From assembly GCF_001424645.1 (NCBI RefSeq), contig NZ_LMQR01000001.1, forward strand, positions 3,047,857-3,111,856: a stretch of 64,000 nt of DNA, written 5' to 3'. The position numbers and the translations under genes are program-made. Positions 34,022-42,065 of this stretch are shown in pieces. Position 1 is the first letter of the stretch, and each line of letters begins with the position of its first letter. Below the pieces are notes generated by a model. It worked only from the letters and a program-made list of their open reading frames with translations, was not told where the DNA came from and made no database searches. This DNA comes from Frigoribacterium sp. Leaf415 (GTDB taxonomy: Bacteria > Actinomycetota > Actinomycetes > Actinomycetales > Microbacteriaceae).

Positions 34022-35029
34022 TCAGGCGCTGGCGGCTCCCGCCCGCTCGAGGTCGCGCACGTCGTCGACGCCGCCGAAGGTCGAGCGGTAGGCACGCGGG
34101 GTCGTGCCGAGCACGCGCGAGAAGTGGTGTCGCAGCACGGCCGCCGAACCGAAGCCGACCTCGTCGGCGATCGCGTCGATGCCGAGCCCGGTCGCCTCGA
34201 GCAGCTCCTGTGATCGCAGGAGGCGCTGGCGGGTGAGCCACGCCCCGGGCGTCGCCCCCAGCTCGGCCTTGAAGCGACGGGCGAAGGTGCGCGGCGACAT
34301 GTGCGCCCTCGCGGCCAACCCCTCGATGCTCAGGTCGTCGCGGAGGTGCCCGAGCATCCAGTCGGTGAGCGGCGCGAGCGAGTCGTCGACCTCGACCGGG
34401 AGCGGCGTCTTGATGAACTGGCTCTGACCGCCGTCGCGGTGCGGCGGCACGACCATCCGGCGGGCGATCACGTTCGCGGCGGCGGCGCCGTGCTCGCGGC
34501 GGACGAGGTGCAGGCAGGCGTCGATGCCGGCGGCCGTGCCCGCGCTCGTGATGACGCGGCGGTCCTCGACGAAGAGCACGTCGGCGTCGACCTCGATCGC
34601 GGGGTGGTCGCGCTGCAGGGCGTCCGAGTAGCGCCAGTGCGTCGTCGCCCGGCGTCCGTCGAGGAGCCCGGCCTCGGCCAGGACGAACGCCCCGCTGCAC
34701 ACGCTGAGCAACCACGCCCCGCGGGCCTCGGCCGCGACGAGCAGCTCGCGCACGGCCGGTGAGACGAGCTCGGCCTGGTCGGGCCGGTTCCAGAGAGCCG
34801 GCACGCAGATGACGTCGGCGTCGGCTGCGGCACCCAGGTCGAGGTCGACCGTGATCGAGAAGCCCTGGTTCGTGCGGACGAGCCCCGGGTGCTCGGTCAC
34901 GATGCGGTGCTCGAACGGAGGCGCGCCCTCGTCGGTCCGGTCCAGGCCGAACACCTCGCAGAGCACCCCGAACTCGAAGGGTGCGACGCCGTCAGCGACG
35001 ATCGTAGCGACGGTGCGGAACGGGGGCAT
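34022..35029 (-). CDS. GlxA-type transcriptional regulator (DJ-1/PfpI plus AraC)
   Basis: A 335-residue protein: an N-terminal DJ-1/PfpI amidotransferase-like domain (about 1-190) with the nucleophile elbow LLSVCSGAFVLAEAGLLDG, then an AraC double HTH (about 225-320) with LSIEGLAARAHMSPRTFARR and IADEVGFGSAAVLRHHF. GlxA-type regulators sense small molecules or amine metabolites. ATG at 35029 has AGGAGA upstream. It is divergent from the HD-domain gene; a tandem 8-bp repeat lies between the two. Confidence 0.92.
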   Translation of the reverse strand: MPPFRTVATIVADGVAPFEFGVLCEVFGLDRTDEGAPPFEHRIVTEHPGLVRTNQGFSITVDLDLGAAADADVICVPALWNRPDQAELVSPAVRELLVAAEARGAWLLSVCSGAFVLAEAGLLDGRRATTHWRYSDALQRDHPAIEVDADVLFVEDRRVITSAGTAAGIDACLHLVRREHGAAAANVIARRMVVPPHRDGGQSQFIKTPLPVEVDDSLAPLTDWMLGHLRDDLSIEGLAARAHMSPRTFARRFKAELGATPGAWLTRQRLLRSQELLEATGLGIDAIADEVGFGSAAVLRHHFSRVLGTTPRAYRSTFGGVDDVRDLERAGAASA

Positions 35030-35113
35030 GGGGTCTCCTGGGGTGGGGCGAGCCGCACGCCGCCACGAAGTGGACACCGCGCCATCTTTTCTGGTGGCGT
35101 CGTGTCCACATCG

Positions 35114-35169
35114 TGGCGGGCTGGCGGGCTGGCGGGCTGGCGGGCTGGCGGGCTGGCGGGCTGGCGGGC
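35114..35169. repeat. 8-bp tandem repeat TGGCGGGC, seven copies
   Basis: Seven perfect contiguous units of TGGCGGGC between the divergent glxA-type and HD-domain genes. It sits in the shared promoter region, so a change in copy number would change spacing there. Confidence 0.95.
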
Positions 35170-35261
35170 TGCCAGGCCGGCTGGCGGTGTGGCGCGATGT
35201 CGACGGACGGTGGCAACACTGCCACTCGTGGCAGGACCTGTCCACTCGTAGAGTTCCTGCC

Positions 35262-35924
35262 ATGACCGCCGAGCCCCGACCGACCGCCGAGCCCCGACCG
35301 ACCGCCGAGCCCCGACCGACCGCCGCCGTCCTCGACGACCTGCTCGCGCCTCCTACGCCCGTGGCCGCCCGCGCCCTCGAGGCGGCCGCCGTCGTGTCGA
35401 GCTCGGCCCTCCTCGCGCACAGCCGACGCTCGGCGGCGCTCGCCGTGGCCCTGGGTCGACGCGAGGGGCTCGAGTTCGACCACGAGCTGCTGTTCGTGGC
35501 TGCGGCGCTGCACGACGTCGGACTGGCCGGCCCGTTCGACAGCCACGCCGAGCCCTTCGAGCGGGCCGGCGGAGAGGTCGCCCGCGTGTTCGCGACCGGG
35601 GCGGGGTGGTCGGCCGACCGGTCGCAACGGGTGGTCGACGTCATCGTGCGGCACATGTGGCCCGCGGTCTCGCCCGGCCTCGACGTCGAGGGGCACCTGC
35701 TCGAACGCGCGACGAGCCTCGACGTGTCGGGGGTGGGCGGCGACGACTGGCCGACCGAGCTCGTCGGCGCCCTCGTCGAGCGGGTCCCGCGCGACGGCTT
35801 CGGCGTCGAGTTCGGCGGGCTGATGTCGGCGCAGGCGCACCGGAAGCCCGGGTCCGAGGCCGGCCGGACGATCCGGAGCGGCATGCGCGACCGCATCGCC
35901 GCGAACCCGCTCGACCGCCTCTGA
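35262..35924 (+). CDS. HD-domain protein
   Basis: A 220-residue protein with a low-complexity N-terminus of three AEPRPT units, then an HD domain: His in LLAHSRRSAALAVALG, the HD pair in AAALHDVGLAG, and a later His in VIVRHMWPAVSPG. The form matches predicted cyanamide-hydratase/HD phosphohydrolase-like proteins, but the substrate is unknown. ATG at 35262. Upstream DNA carries inverted copies of TGCCAC/GTGGCA (35208-35233), a possible operator. Confidence 0.75.
   Translation: MTAEPRPTAEPRPTAEPRPTAAVLDDLLAPPTPVAARALEAAAVVSSSALLAHSRRSAALAVALGRREGLEFDHELLFVAAALHDVGLAGPFDSHAEPFERAGGEVARVFATGAGWSADRSQRVVDVIVRHMWPAVSPGLDVEGHLLERATSLDVSGVGGDDWPTELVGALVERVPRDGFGVEFGGLMSAQAHRKPGSEAGRTIRSGMRDRIAANPLDRL
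35265..35318. repeat. 18-bp tandem repeat, three copies
   Basis: Three copies of an 18-base unit encode AEPRPT three times just after the start codon of the HD protein. The length is a multiple of three, so copy-number changes keep the frame. Confidence 0.9.
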
Positions 35925-35944
35925 CGGCCTCTGGCGCGCTCAAA

Positions 35945-36008
35945 TCGAACCACCGATGTGGCGTCGAACCACGCAAGTCGGTGGTTCGACGCCATATCGG
36001 TGGTTCGA
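35945..36008. terminator. 28-bp near-perfect hairpin made of repeated TCGAACCAC units
   Basis: Arms 35945-35972 and 35981-36008 pair at 27 of 28 positions around an 8-base loop. Each arm itself holds two direct copies of TCGAACCAC. It lies 20 bases after the HD gene stop and about 100 bases before the LLM gene. It may end the HD transcript, but the internal repeats also suggest a protein-binding array. Confidence 0.65.
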
Positions 36009-36111
36009 CGCTACTGTGCGTCGATCCGGCCGGCCACCGGCCCGGCCCCCTCCCGCGATCGCTCTCCATCGGTTAGAATGATGCAAACGTATGAATTTGG
36101 AGAGCACCCGC

Positions 36112-37146
36112 ATGGCACACCCCCTCGAGTTCGGCCTCGACACCTTCGGCGACATCACCGACCGCCTCGACGGCAGCCCGGTCACGCACGCCCAGGCCAT
36201 CCGCAACCTGGTGGAGCAGGCCGTCCTGGCCGATCAGGTGGGCCTCGACTTCATCGGCGTCGGCGAGCACCACCGCAAGGACTTCGCCGTCTCGGCCCCC
36301 GAGGTCGTGCTCGCCGCGATCGCCGCCCGCACCGAGACGATCCGCCTGGGCTCGGCCGTCACCGTCCTCAGCTCGGACGACCCCGTGCGCGTGTTCCAGC
36401 GGTTCGCCACGGTCGACGCCATCTCGAACGGTCGCGCCGAGGTCATCCTCGGCCGCGGCTCGTTCACCGAGTCGTTCCCGCTCTTCGGCCTCGACCTGCA
36501 GGACTACGAGGTGCTCTTCGAGGAGAAGATCCAGCTCTTCGCCGAACTGCTGAAGGAGGGCCCGACGACCTGGTCGGGCACCGTCCGGGCCGGTCTCGAC
36601 GCGCAAGAGGTCTACCCCAAGACCGAGGGCGGCTCGATCCGCACCTGGGTCGGCGTCGGCGGATCGCCGCAGTCGGTCATCCGCGCCGCGCACTACGGCT
36701 TCCCGCTCTTCCTCGCGATCATCGGCGGCCAGCCCGCCCAGTTCGCGCCCTACGCCGACCTCTACCGACGTGCCCTCGGCGAGTTCGGCCACGACTCGCA
36801 GCCGATCGCGATGCACTCGCCCGGTTTCGTGGCCGAGACCGACGCCGAAGCCAAGGAGGCGCTGTTCCCGTACCAAGAGGAGCAGACGAACCAGCTCGGT
36901 CGCGAACGCGGCTGGCCGCCCTACAGCCGCGCGCAGTACGAGGCCAGCGCCAGCTCGACCGGTGCGCTCTACGTGGGCTCGCCCGAGACCGTGGCCACGA
37001 AGATCGCGCAGAACATGCGCCTGCTCGGCGCGACGCGCTTCGACATGCGGTACAGCATGGGCCGCCTGCCGCACGAGCTCATGATGCGCAGCATCGAGCT
37101 GTATGGCACGAAGGTCGTGCCGCTGGTGCGCGAGATGCTCGCCTGA
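36112..37146 (+). CDS. LLM-class flavin-dependent oxidoreductase
   Basis: A 344-residue luciferase-like monooxygenase. The TIM-barrel blocks are clear: GVGEHHRKDFAVSAPEVVLAA, IRLGSAVTVLSSDDPVRVFQRFAT, NGRAEVILGRGSFTESFPLFG and IRTWVGVGGSPQSVIRAAHYG. Related enzymes use FMNH2 or F420 to oxidise small organic compounds. ATG at 36112 is chosen because TTGGAGAG lies just upstream, while an ATG 21 bases earlier precedes it. A TAGAAT -10-like element occurs at 36073-36078. Confidence 0.93.
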   Translation: MAHPLEFGLDTFGDITDRLDGSPVTHAQAIRNLVEQAVLADQVGLDFIGVGEHHRKDFAVSAPEVVLAAIAARTETIRLGSAVTVLSSDDPVRVFQRFATVDAISNGRAEVILGRGSFTESFPLFGLDLQDYEVLFEEKIQLFAELLKEGPTTWSGTVRAGLDAQEVYPKTEGGSIRTWVGVGGSPQSVIRAAHYGFPLFLAIIGGQPAQFAPYADLYRRALGEFGHDSQPIAMHSPGFVAETDAEAKEALFPYQEEQTNQLGRERGWPPYSRAQYEASASSTGALYVGSPETVATKIAQNMRLLGATRFDMRYSMGRLPHELMMRSIELYGTKVVPLVREMLA

Positions 37147-37170
37147 TCCGACCCGCGCCTCCTCGGGGCG

Positions 37171-39156
37171 TCAGCGGGTGCGCTCGCGCTGGTGCGCCAG
37201 CGCCTCGAGCTGCTCGTTGTACGCCCTGAGCTCGGCGTCGTCGTCGCGCTCGGCCTGGCGGTCCTTGCGGACGGCCTCTCGACCGTCGCTGCGGCTCCAC
37301 ATGATCGCCACCGCGATGGCCATGACGATCGTCGGGATCTCGCCGACGCTCCAGGCGATGCCGCCGGCGACGTACTGGTCCTGCATCGGGGTCGGCCCCC
37401 AGGTGCGACCCATGGCGCCGTACCAGTCGGCCAGGAAGAGCCCCGTGGCGCTCATGATGCCCAGGCCGAAGAACGCGTGGAACGCCATGGTCCCGAGCAG
37501 CACGACGAGCCGGGCGGGGTAGGGGAGTCGACCCTTGACCGGGTCGATGCCGATCATGGACTGCACGAAGAGGTAGCCGGTGATCAGGAAGTGCACGATC
37601 ATCCAGTAGTGGCCGATGTGCGTGGTCGTCGCCCAGCTGAACAACGGCGTGTAGTAGAACGCCCACAGCGAGCCCGCGAACAGCACGGCGGCGACGATCG
37701 GGTTGCTGACGAACGTCGCGAACCGCGAGTGCACCAGGATCATGATCCACTCACGCCCGCCCCGCGTGCCGTCGCTGCGCTTCTTGATGGTGCGCAGCGC
37801 GAGCGTGACCGGGGCGCCGGGCACCAGCAGCACGGGCACGAGCATGCCCAGCGCCATGTGCGCGAGCATGTGCGTGCTGAAGAGGTACTCCTCGTAGACG
37901 TTCGGGGCGCCGCAGGTGATGTAGAACAGCACGAGGAGGCCCGCCACCCACGAGACGGTCCGGCCGACCGGCCAGCGGTCGCCGCGGCGGTGCAGGCGAA
38001 CGACGCCGGCCAGGTAGAAGAAGATGCCGAAGGCGCAGAGCAGGCCCCAGAGCAGGTCGACGTTCCACTCGGTGAGGTAGCGCAGGGGCGTCAGCTCGGG
38101 TGGCAGTGCCTCTTCGGTGAGGATGACCGCGGCGGTCGGATCGGCGAGGTCGGTCGCGGCGACCTGCTCGACCGGGGTGGCCGTCCGGGCGAGGGCGGCC
38201 GCGACGCCCGACGCGAGCCCCATGAACGCGAGCTCGGCGGTGACGAACCACCAGAAGAGCTTCGCCGTCGCCTTGGGGTGGGTCGCGAGGCGGCCGACGA
38301 GCCAGCGGCGCTGCACGACGCCGAACAGGCCCAGCGCGACGAGGGCGAACGTCTTGACCAGCACGAGCACGCCGTAGCCCGACGTCAGGGCCGACCAGTC
38401 GCCGATGCGGATCGCGGCGCTGCCGATGCCCGACACCGCGACGACCACGAAGCAGACGATGGCCACGCTCGAGTAGCGGGCGAGCACGACCGCCAGCCGG
38501 CCGCTCGAGAGGTGGCCGCGCAGCAGCACGATGGCGAGCAGGCCGCCCAGCCAGACCGAGGCCCCGACCAGGTGCAGGGCGAGGTCGGTGACGGCGGCGT
38601 CGTGCCCGCTCGTGCCGGCCGCGTGGCCCTGCTCGGCGATGGGGATGAGCCCGCCCGCGGCGAGCACCGTGACGGCGACGATCAACCAGATGTTGCGGAC
38701 GATGAAGCAGAGCACCGTGACGGTCGCCGCGATCAGCGTCGTGATGAGCCAGGCGGTGCCGAGCTCGGTGTTCGTCAGGAAGAACGCGAGCGTCCGCCCG
38801 AACTGGTCGTCGAAGGTGACCGGGACGTTGGCGACGCTGAGGAAGGTGAAGAAGGTGGTGATCGCCGAGGCGACGGCCCAGAAGCCGGCGGCGGCCGCGG
38901 CGACGTCCATGGCGCGGTCGTACTCGGCCTCGCGTCGGGTGAGCGCGAAGCAGGTCAGGAAGAGCGTGCCGATGGTGAGGGCCGCGCCGATGTTGCCCAG
39001 CATCTTGGCCATGGGCAGGCCGTAGCGCACGACCTCGCCGGGGTCGACGACGAGGGGCGCGTCGGCCGCCCCGCCGAACTTCAGCGCGGCGAGGAGGGAC
39101 GCGAACGCCACCAGCACGAGCAGTGCGGGCGCCGTGGTACGAGCGAGTCTGGGCAT
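37171..39156 (-). CDS. CopD-CtaG fusion: copper resistance / cytochrome oxidase assembly membrane protein
   Basis: A 661-residue polytopic protein. The first half (about 1-340) is a CopD-like domain with the GHAAGTSGHD and ALHLVGASVWLGGL His-bearing segments. The second half (about 355-640) is a caa3-type oxidase assembly factor CtaG domain with STHMLAHMALGMLVPVLLV and THIGHYWMIVHFLITGY. The fusion is usual in actinobacteria and is thought to move copper across the membrane or deliver it to cytochrome oxidase. It ends with a charged cytoplasmic tail. It converges on the LLM gene across 24 bases holding one copy of the iterated motif. Confidence 0.93.
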   Translation of the reverse strand: MPRLARTTAPALLVLVAFASLLAALKFGGAADAPLVVDPGEVVRYGLPMAKMLGNIGAALTIGTLFLTCFALTRREAEYDRAMDVAAAAAGFWAVASAITTFFTFLSVANVPVTFDDQFGRTLAFFLTNTELGTAWLITTLIAATVTVLCFIVRNIWLIVAVTVLAAGGLIPIAEQGHAAGTSGHDAAVTDLALHLVGASVWLGGLLAIVLLRGHLSSGRLAVVLARYSSVAIVCFVVVAVSGIGSAAIRIGDWSALTSGYGVLVLVKTFALVALGLFGVVQRRWLVGRLATHPKATAKLFWWFVTAELAFMGLASGVAAALARTATPVEQVAATDLADPTAAVILTEEALPPELTPLRYLTEWNVDLLWGLLCAFGIFFYLAGVVRLHRRGDRWPVGRTVSWVAGLLVLFYITCGAPNVYEEYLFSTHMLAHMALGMLVPVLLVPGAPVTLALRTIKKRSDGTRGGREWIMILVHSRFATFVSNPIVAAVLFAGSLWAFYYTPLFSWATTTHIGHYWMIVHFLITGYLFVQSMIGIDPVKGRLPYPARLVVLLGTMAFHAFFGLGIMSATGLFLADWYGAMGRTWGPTPMQDQYVAGGIAWSVGEIPTIVMAIAVAIMWSRSDGREAVRKDRQAERDDDAELRAYNEQLEALAHQRERTR

Positions 39157-39235
39157 CGTCTACCAGGGTAAGTCGGATCGCCTGGTGAACAGGCGGGGGT
39201 GAGGGGCGTCGCTCGACGTCGAGTGATCGGAACGA

Positions 39236-39276
39236 GAGAAGGGGCGGGACGACCGATGGTCGTCACGCCCCTTCTC
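39236..39276 (-). terminator. Strong hairpin downstream of the HU gene
   Basis: GAGAAGGGGCG...GACGACC pairs with GGTCGTC...CGCCCCTTCTC with one mismatch and a 3-base loop, about 20 bases after the HU stop (minus strand). A weak T/C-rich tail follows on that strand. Likely Rho-independent terminator. Confidence 0.75.
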
Positions 39277-39297
39277 GGGTGCTCGTGAGAGCGAGGA

Positions 39298-39585
39298 CTA
39301 CTTGACGGCAGCCTTGAGCTTGCTGCCGGCGCTGACCTTGACGCTGTCGCTGGCGGCGATCTCGAGGGCCTCACCCGTCTGCGGGTTGCGGCCGGTGCGA
39401 GCGGCGCGGTGCGTCTTCTCGAAGGCGATCCACCCGGGGATGGTGACCTTCGTGCCGTCGGCGACCGACTTCGAGACGACGGAGAAGAACGCGTCGACGA
39501 CGCCGCTGACGGCGGCCTGGCTCTGGCCGGACTCGGATGCGACAGCTGCGACGAGCTCGGTACGGTTCAGTGACTTGTCAGCCAT
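39298..39585 (-). CDS. HU-family DNA-binding protein
   Basis: A 95-residue nucleoid protein with the HU signature: ADKSLNRTELVAAVA at the start, the IPGWIAFEKTHRAARTGRNP beta-arm region and the terminal VSAGSKLKAAVK. It bends and compacts DNA as a dimer. The ATG at 39585 is chosen since GGAGGAC lies 8 bases upstream; the in-frame upstream start overlaps that site. It has no long Lys-rich tail, unlike mycobacterial HupB. Confidence 0.96.
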   Translation of the reverse strand: MADKSLNRTELVAAVASESGQSQAAVSGVVDAFFSVVSKSVADGTKVTIPGWIAFEKTHRAARTGRNPQTGEALEIAASDSVKVSAGSKLKAAVK

Positions 39586-39690
39586 GTAAATGTCCTCCTC
39601 GGACTTCATTCGGTGTGACGAGACACGGCGTTCACCATGCCTGTGCGATCGAGACCAGAGAGCCGAGGGCCCTGTGGAACCGGTTGAAAC

Positions 39691-39996
39691 CTACCAGGAA
39701 GACTTCGTGATGCCCGGCAACTCGCCACGGTGGGCCATGTCGCGGAAACGCACGCGGCTGATGCCGTAGGCCTTGAGGTGACCGCGGGGGCGGCCGTCGA
39801 CCGAGTCGCGGTTGCGGAGGCGGACCGGCGACGCGTTGCGCGGCAGCTTCTGCAGACCGAGGCGAGCGGCCTCGCGGCTCTCGTCGGAACCGTTCGGGTC
39901 GATCAGGGCCTTCTTCAGCTCGAGACGCTTCTCGGCGTAGCGGGCCACGATCTCGGCGCGCTGGTTGTTCTTGGCGATCATGCTCTTCTTGGCCAT
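39691..39996 (-). CDS. rpsN: 30S ribosomal protein S14, zinc-independent form
   Basis: A 101-residue S14 with [20 protein letters not shown] at the start and [19 protein letters not shown] then [18 protein letters not shown] at the end. The long form without CxxC pairs is the zinc-independent C-minus type. It is the last gene of rpmB-rpmG-rpsN and lies 105 bases before HU. It assembles in the head of the 30S subunit. Confidence 0.97.
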   Translation of the reverse strand: MAKKSMIAKNNQRAEIVARYAEKRLELKKALIDPNGSDESREAARLGLQKLPRNASPVRLRNRDSVDGRPRGHLKAYGISRVRFRDMAHRGELPGITKSSW

Positions 39997-39998
39997 TT

Positions 39999-40166
39999 TT
40001 AGCGCTCCTCGCGGAATTCGACGTGCTTGCGAATCACCGGGTCGTACTTCTTCAGCACGAGACGGTCGGGGTTGTTGCGACGGTTCTTCTTGGTCACGTA
40101 CGTGAAACCGGTGCCCGCCGTCGAGCGGAGCTTGATGATGGGACGGACGTCCTGTTGACGAGCCAT
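39999..40166 (-). CDS. rpmG: 50S ribosomal protein L33, zinc-independent form
   Basis: A 55-residue protein: [20 protein letters not shown], then [20 protein letters not shown] and [13 protein letters not shown]. It contains no Cys at all, so it is the zinc-free form. The ATG overlaps the rpmB stop by one base (TAATG) and its stop is 2 bases before rpsN. Confidence 0.96.
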   Translation of the reverse strand: MARQQDVRPIIKLRSTAGTGFTYVTKKNRRNNPDRLVLKKYDPVIRKHVEFREER

Positions 40167-40402
40167 TAGATCTTCTCCCCACGAGCGAGCAGGTCCTTGA
40201 CGACCGACTCGATGCCACGAGCGTCGATGACCTTGATGCCCTTGGCGCTGAGCTGCAGCGTCACGTTACGACGAAGCGACGGCACGTAGTACGTCTTCTT
40301 CTGGATGTTCGGGTCGAAACGACGCTTGGTGCGTCGGTGCGAGTGCGAGATGTTGTGTCCGAAGCCGGGAACGGCTCCGGTCACCTGGCAGGTTGCTGCC
40401 AT
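40166..40402 (-). CDS. rpmB: 50S ribosomal protein L28
   Basis: A 78-residue L28 with [20 protein letters not shown] near the start and [20 protein letters not shown] later. It has only one Cys near the N-terminus and no CxxC pairs, the C-minus, zinc-independent form. First gene of rpmB-rpmG-rpsN. A small GTGAGGGC/GCCCTCAC hairpin lies in the leader at about 40423-40442. No Zur box was seen upstream, so zinc control of this operon is not shown. Confidence 0.96.
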   Translation of the reverse strand: MAATCQVTGAVPGFGHNISHSHRRTKRRFDPNIQKKTYYVPSLRRNVTLQLSAKGIKVIDARGIESVVKDLLARGEKI

Positions 40403-40581
40403 GGTTTTCCTCCGTAGATACCGTGAGGGCCGGAGCCCTCACCCAAGGTCACTTGTCGGCGCGCCGGTCCCCCTTGCCCGATCGAAGGATCGGGCGATGG
40501 TGCCGGGGGGCGGTGCACATGGGCGCAGAGAGCGCCCAACCAAAGGGAGAGCTTACGCGACACGCCCGGACCCACGCAACC

Positions 40582-40622
40582 CGCGCCTCCTCGGCATGAC
40601 GGATCGGGGACGCGGAGGCGCG
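40582..40622. terminator. Inverted pair of the iterated motif after zur
   Basis: CGCGCCTCCT at 40582-40591 and GGAGGCGCG at 40614-40622 face each other around a 22-base loop, between the zur stop and the rpmB leader. It could act as a terminator for zur. No U-tract. Confidence 0.4.
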
Positions 40623-40735
40623 GCTCGGCGGATCGAGGAGGCGCGGCTCGGCGGATCGAGGAGGCGCGGCTCGGCGGATCGAGGAGGCGCGGCTCGGCGG
40701 ATCGAGGAGGCGCGGCTCAGCTGATCGCGGAGGCG
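40613..40735. repeat. 23-bp minisatellite built on the iterated motif
   Basis: Copies of the motif recur every 23 bases at 40613, 40636, 40659, 40682 and 40705, with a decayed sixth near 40728. Each unit is the motif AGGAGGCGCGGCTC followed by GGCGGATCG. The last units overlap the 3' end of the zur coding sequence. The whole array is a tandem direct repeat with no spacers. Confidence 0.95.
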
Positions 40736-41133
40736 TCGGCGGCCGCACGGGCCTCGGCCGTGCACGCCGGGCACAGGCCGAACACGTCGACCACGTGCTG
40801 CGCCTCGGTGAACCCGTGTGTCGCGGCGACGTGCTGGGCCCAGGTCTCGACCTCGTCGGCCTCGATCTCGACGGTGGTGCCGCAGTTGCGGCAGATGAGG
40901 TGGTGGTGGTGCGTGCCCGGGGTGCAGGCGCGGTAGAGACTCTCGCCCTCTTGTTGCAGCGAGTCGGCGGAGCCGTCGGCGGCGAGGTCGGCGAGGGCCC
41001 GGTAGACCGTGGCCAGGCCGATGCCGGTCTCGCGCAGGTGGGCGTGCAGCGCCTGGGCGCTGACGAACCCCTCGCTCGTGCCGAGTGCTTCTCGCACGGC
41101 CTCGCGTTGCCACGTGTTGCGTCGGACCACCAC
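40717..41133 (-). CDS. zur: Fur-family zinc-uptake regulator (Zur)
   Basis: A 138-residue Fur-family regulator. The N-terminal winged helix includes NTWQREAVREALG and TGIGLATVYRALADLAADG. The C-terminal domain has the metal sites THHHHLICRNCGTTVEIEAD and LCPACTAEA, with two CxxC pairs for the structural zinc. Its place just downstream of znuB and the Zur-like box before znuA make Zur the best assignment over Fur or PerR. The GTG at 41133 is chosen for the AGGCAGGA ribosome site. The C-terminus runs into the 23-bp minisatellite. Confidence 0.88.
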   Translation of the reverse strand: MVVRRNTWQREAVREALGTSEGFVSAQALHAHLRETGIGLATVYRALADLAADGSADSLQQEGESLYRACTPGTHHHHLICRNCGTTVEIEADEVETWAQHVAATHGFTEAQHVVDVFGLCPACTAEARAAADASAIS

Positions 41134-41174
41134 GTCGTCCTGCCTCTCTGTCCCGTCAGACCCGGGAGTGTGTG

Positions 41175-42065
41175 TCAGACCCCGGTCGAGGCCAAGGGTA
41201 CCCGCGGACCCCTGCGCGGCTTCCCGGCGGCGGTCGTGCGACGCCAGCTGACCAGACGGCAGACGAGCCAGATCGTGAACGAGATCGTCGTGACGTAGGG
41301 GCTGATCGGCAGGCCGCCGCCGAGGGCGAGCAGGATGCCGCCGACGACCGAGACGACGGCGAACGTCACGCTGAGCACGGGCACGAGTCGGGGGTTCACG
41401 GTCAACCTCAGCGCGGCCGCGGCGGGCGTCACGAGCAGCGAGAGGACGAGCAGTGCACCGATGATCTGCACCGACACGGCGACCGACAGGCCGAGCACGA
41501 GCATGAACACGATGCCGAGCGTGCGCACGGGCACGCCGGCCGCCGCGGCGACGTCGGGGTCGACGCTGGCGAAGGTCAGCGGACGCCAGATCACGATCAA
41601 CGTGACGATGACGACGGCTGAGATGGCGACCAGCCAGCCCAGCTGCGGGTTGTCGACCGACACGATCTGGCCGGTCAGCAGCCCGAACTTGTTGGCCGAC
41701 CGCCCCCGGTAGAGCGCCAGGAAGAGGATGCCGAGGCCCAGGCCGAACGGCATGAGCACCGCGATGATCGAGTTGCGCTCGCGCGCCCGGGTGCCCAGCA
41801 GTCCGATCAGCAGGGCCGCGAGCAGGCTGCCGACGAGCGAACCGCTGACCACGTCGACGCCGAGCAGCAGGGCGGCGGCGGCGCCGGCGAAGGAGAGTTC
41901 GCTGATGCCGTGCACCGCGAAGGGCATGTTGCGCGTGATGACGAACGGGCCGATCAGGCCACCCACCAGGCCGAGCACCGCGCCCGCGATGACGCTGTTC
42001 CGGACCAGCACGAGCAGCTCGCCGAAGTCCTGGAAGCTGAACAGCTGCGACCACAGGTCGGTCAT
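41175..42065 (-). CDS. znuB: Zinc ABC transporter permease ZnuB
   Basis: A 296-residue ABC-3 family permease with eight or more hydrophobic segments and the GLVGGLIGPFVITRNMPFAV and GIVFMLVLGLSVAVSVQIIG blocks. It moves Zn2+ (possibly Mn2+) across the inner membrane. The ATG overlaps the znuC stop (ATGA). The zur gene follows 42 bases on. Confidence 0.93.
   Translation of the reverse strand: MTDLWSQLFSFQDFGELLVLVRNSVIAGAVLGLVGGLIGPFVITRNMPFAVHGISELSFAGAAAALLLGVDVVSGSLVGSLLAALLIGLLGTRARERNSIIAVLMPFGLGLGILFLALYRGRSANKFGLLTGQIVSVDNPQLGWLVAISAVVIVTLIVIWRPLTFASVDPDVAAAAGVPVRTLGIVFMLVLGLSVAVSVQIIGALLVLSLLVTPAAAALRLTVNPRLVPVLSVTFAVVSVVGGILLALGGGLPISPYVTTISFTIWLVCRLVSWRRTTAAGKPRRGPRVPLASTGV

Noticed and set aside
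35945..36008. LexA boxes in the TCGAACCAC hairpin
   Set aside because: TCGAAC half-sites do not have the 4-base spacing to GTTCGA needed for an SOS box.
40403..40560. Zur box upstream of rpmB
   Set aside because: No TGATAATGATTATCA-like palindrome is present; only a small hairpin is seen.
40613..40735. CRISPR-like array after zur
   Set aside because: The units are directly adjacent with no unique spacers and no cas genes; it is a minisatellite.
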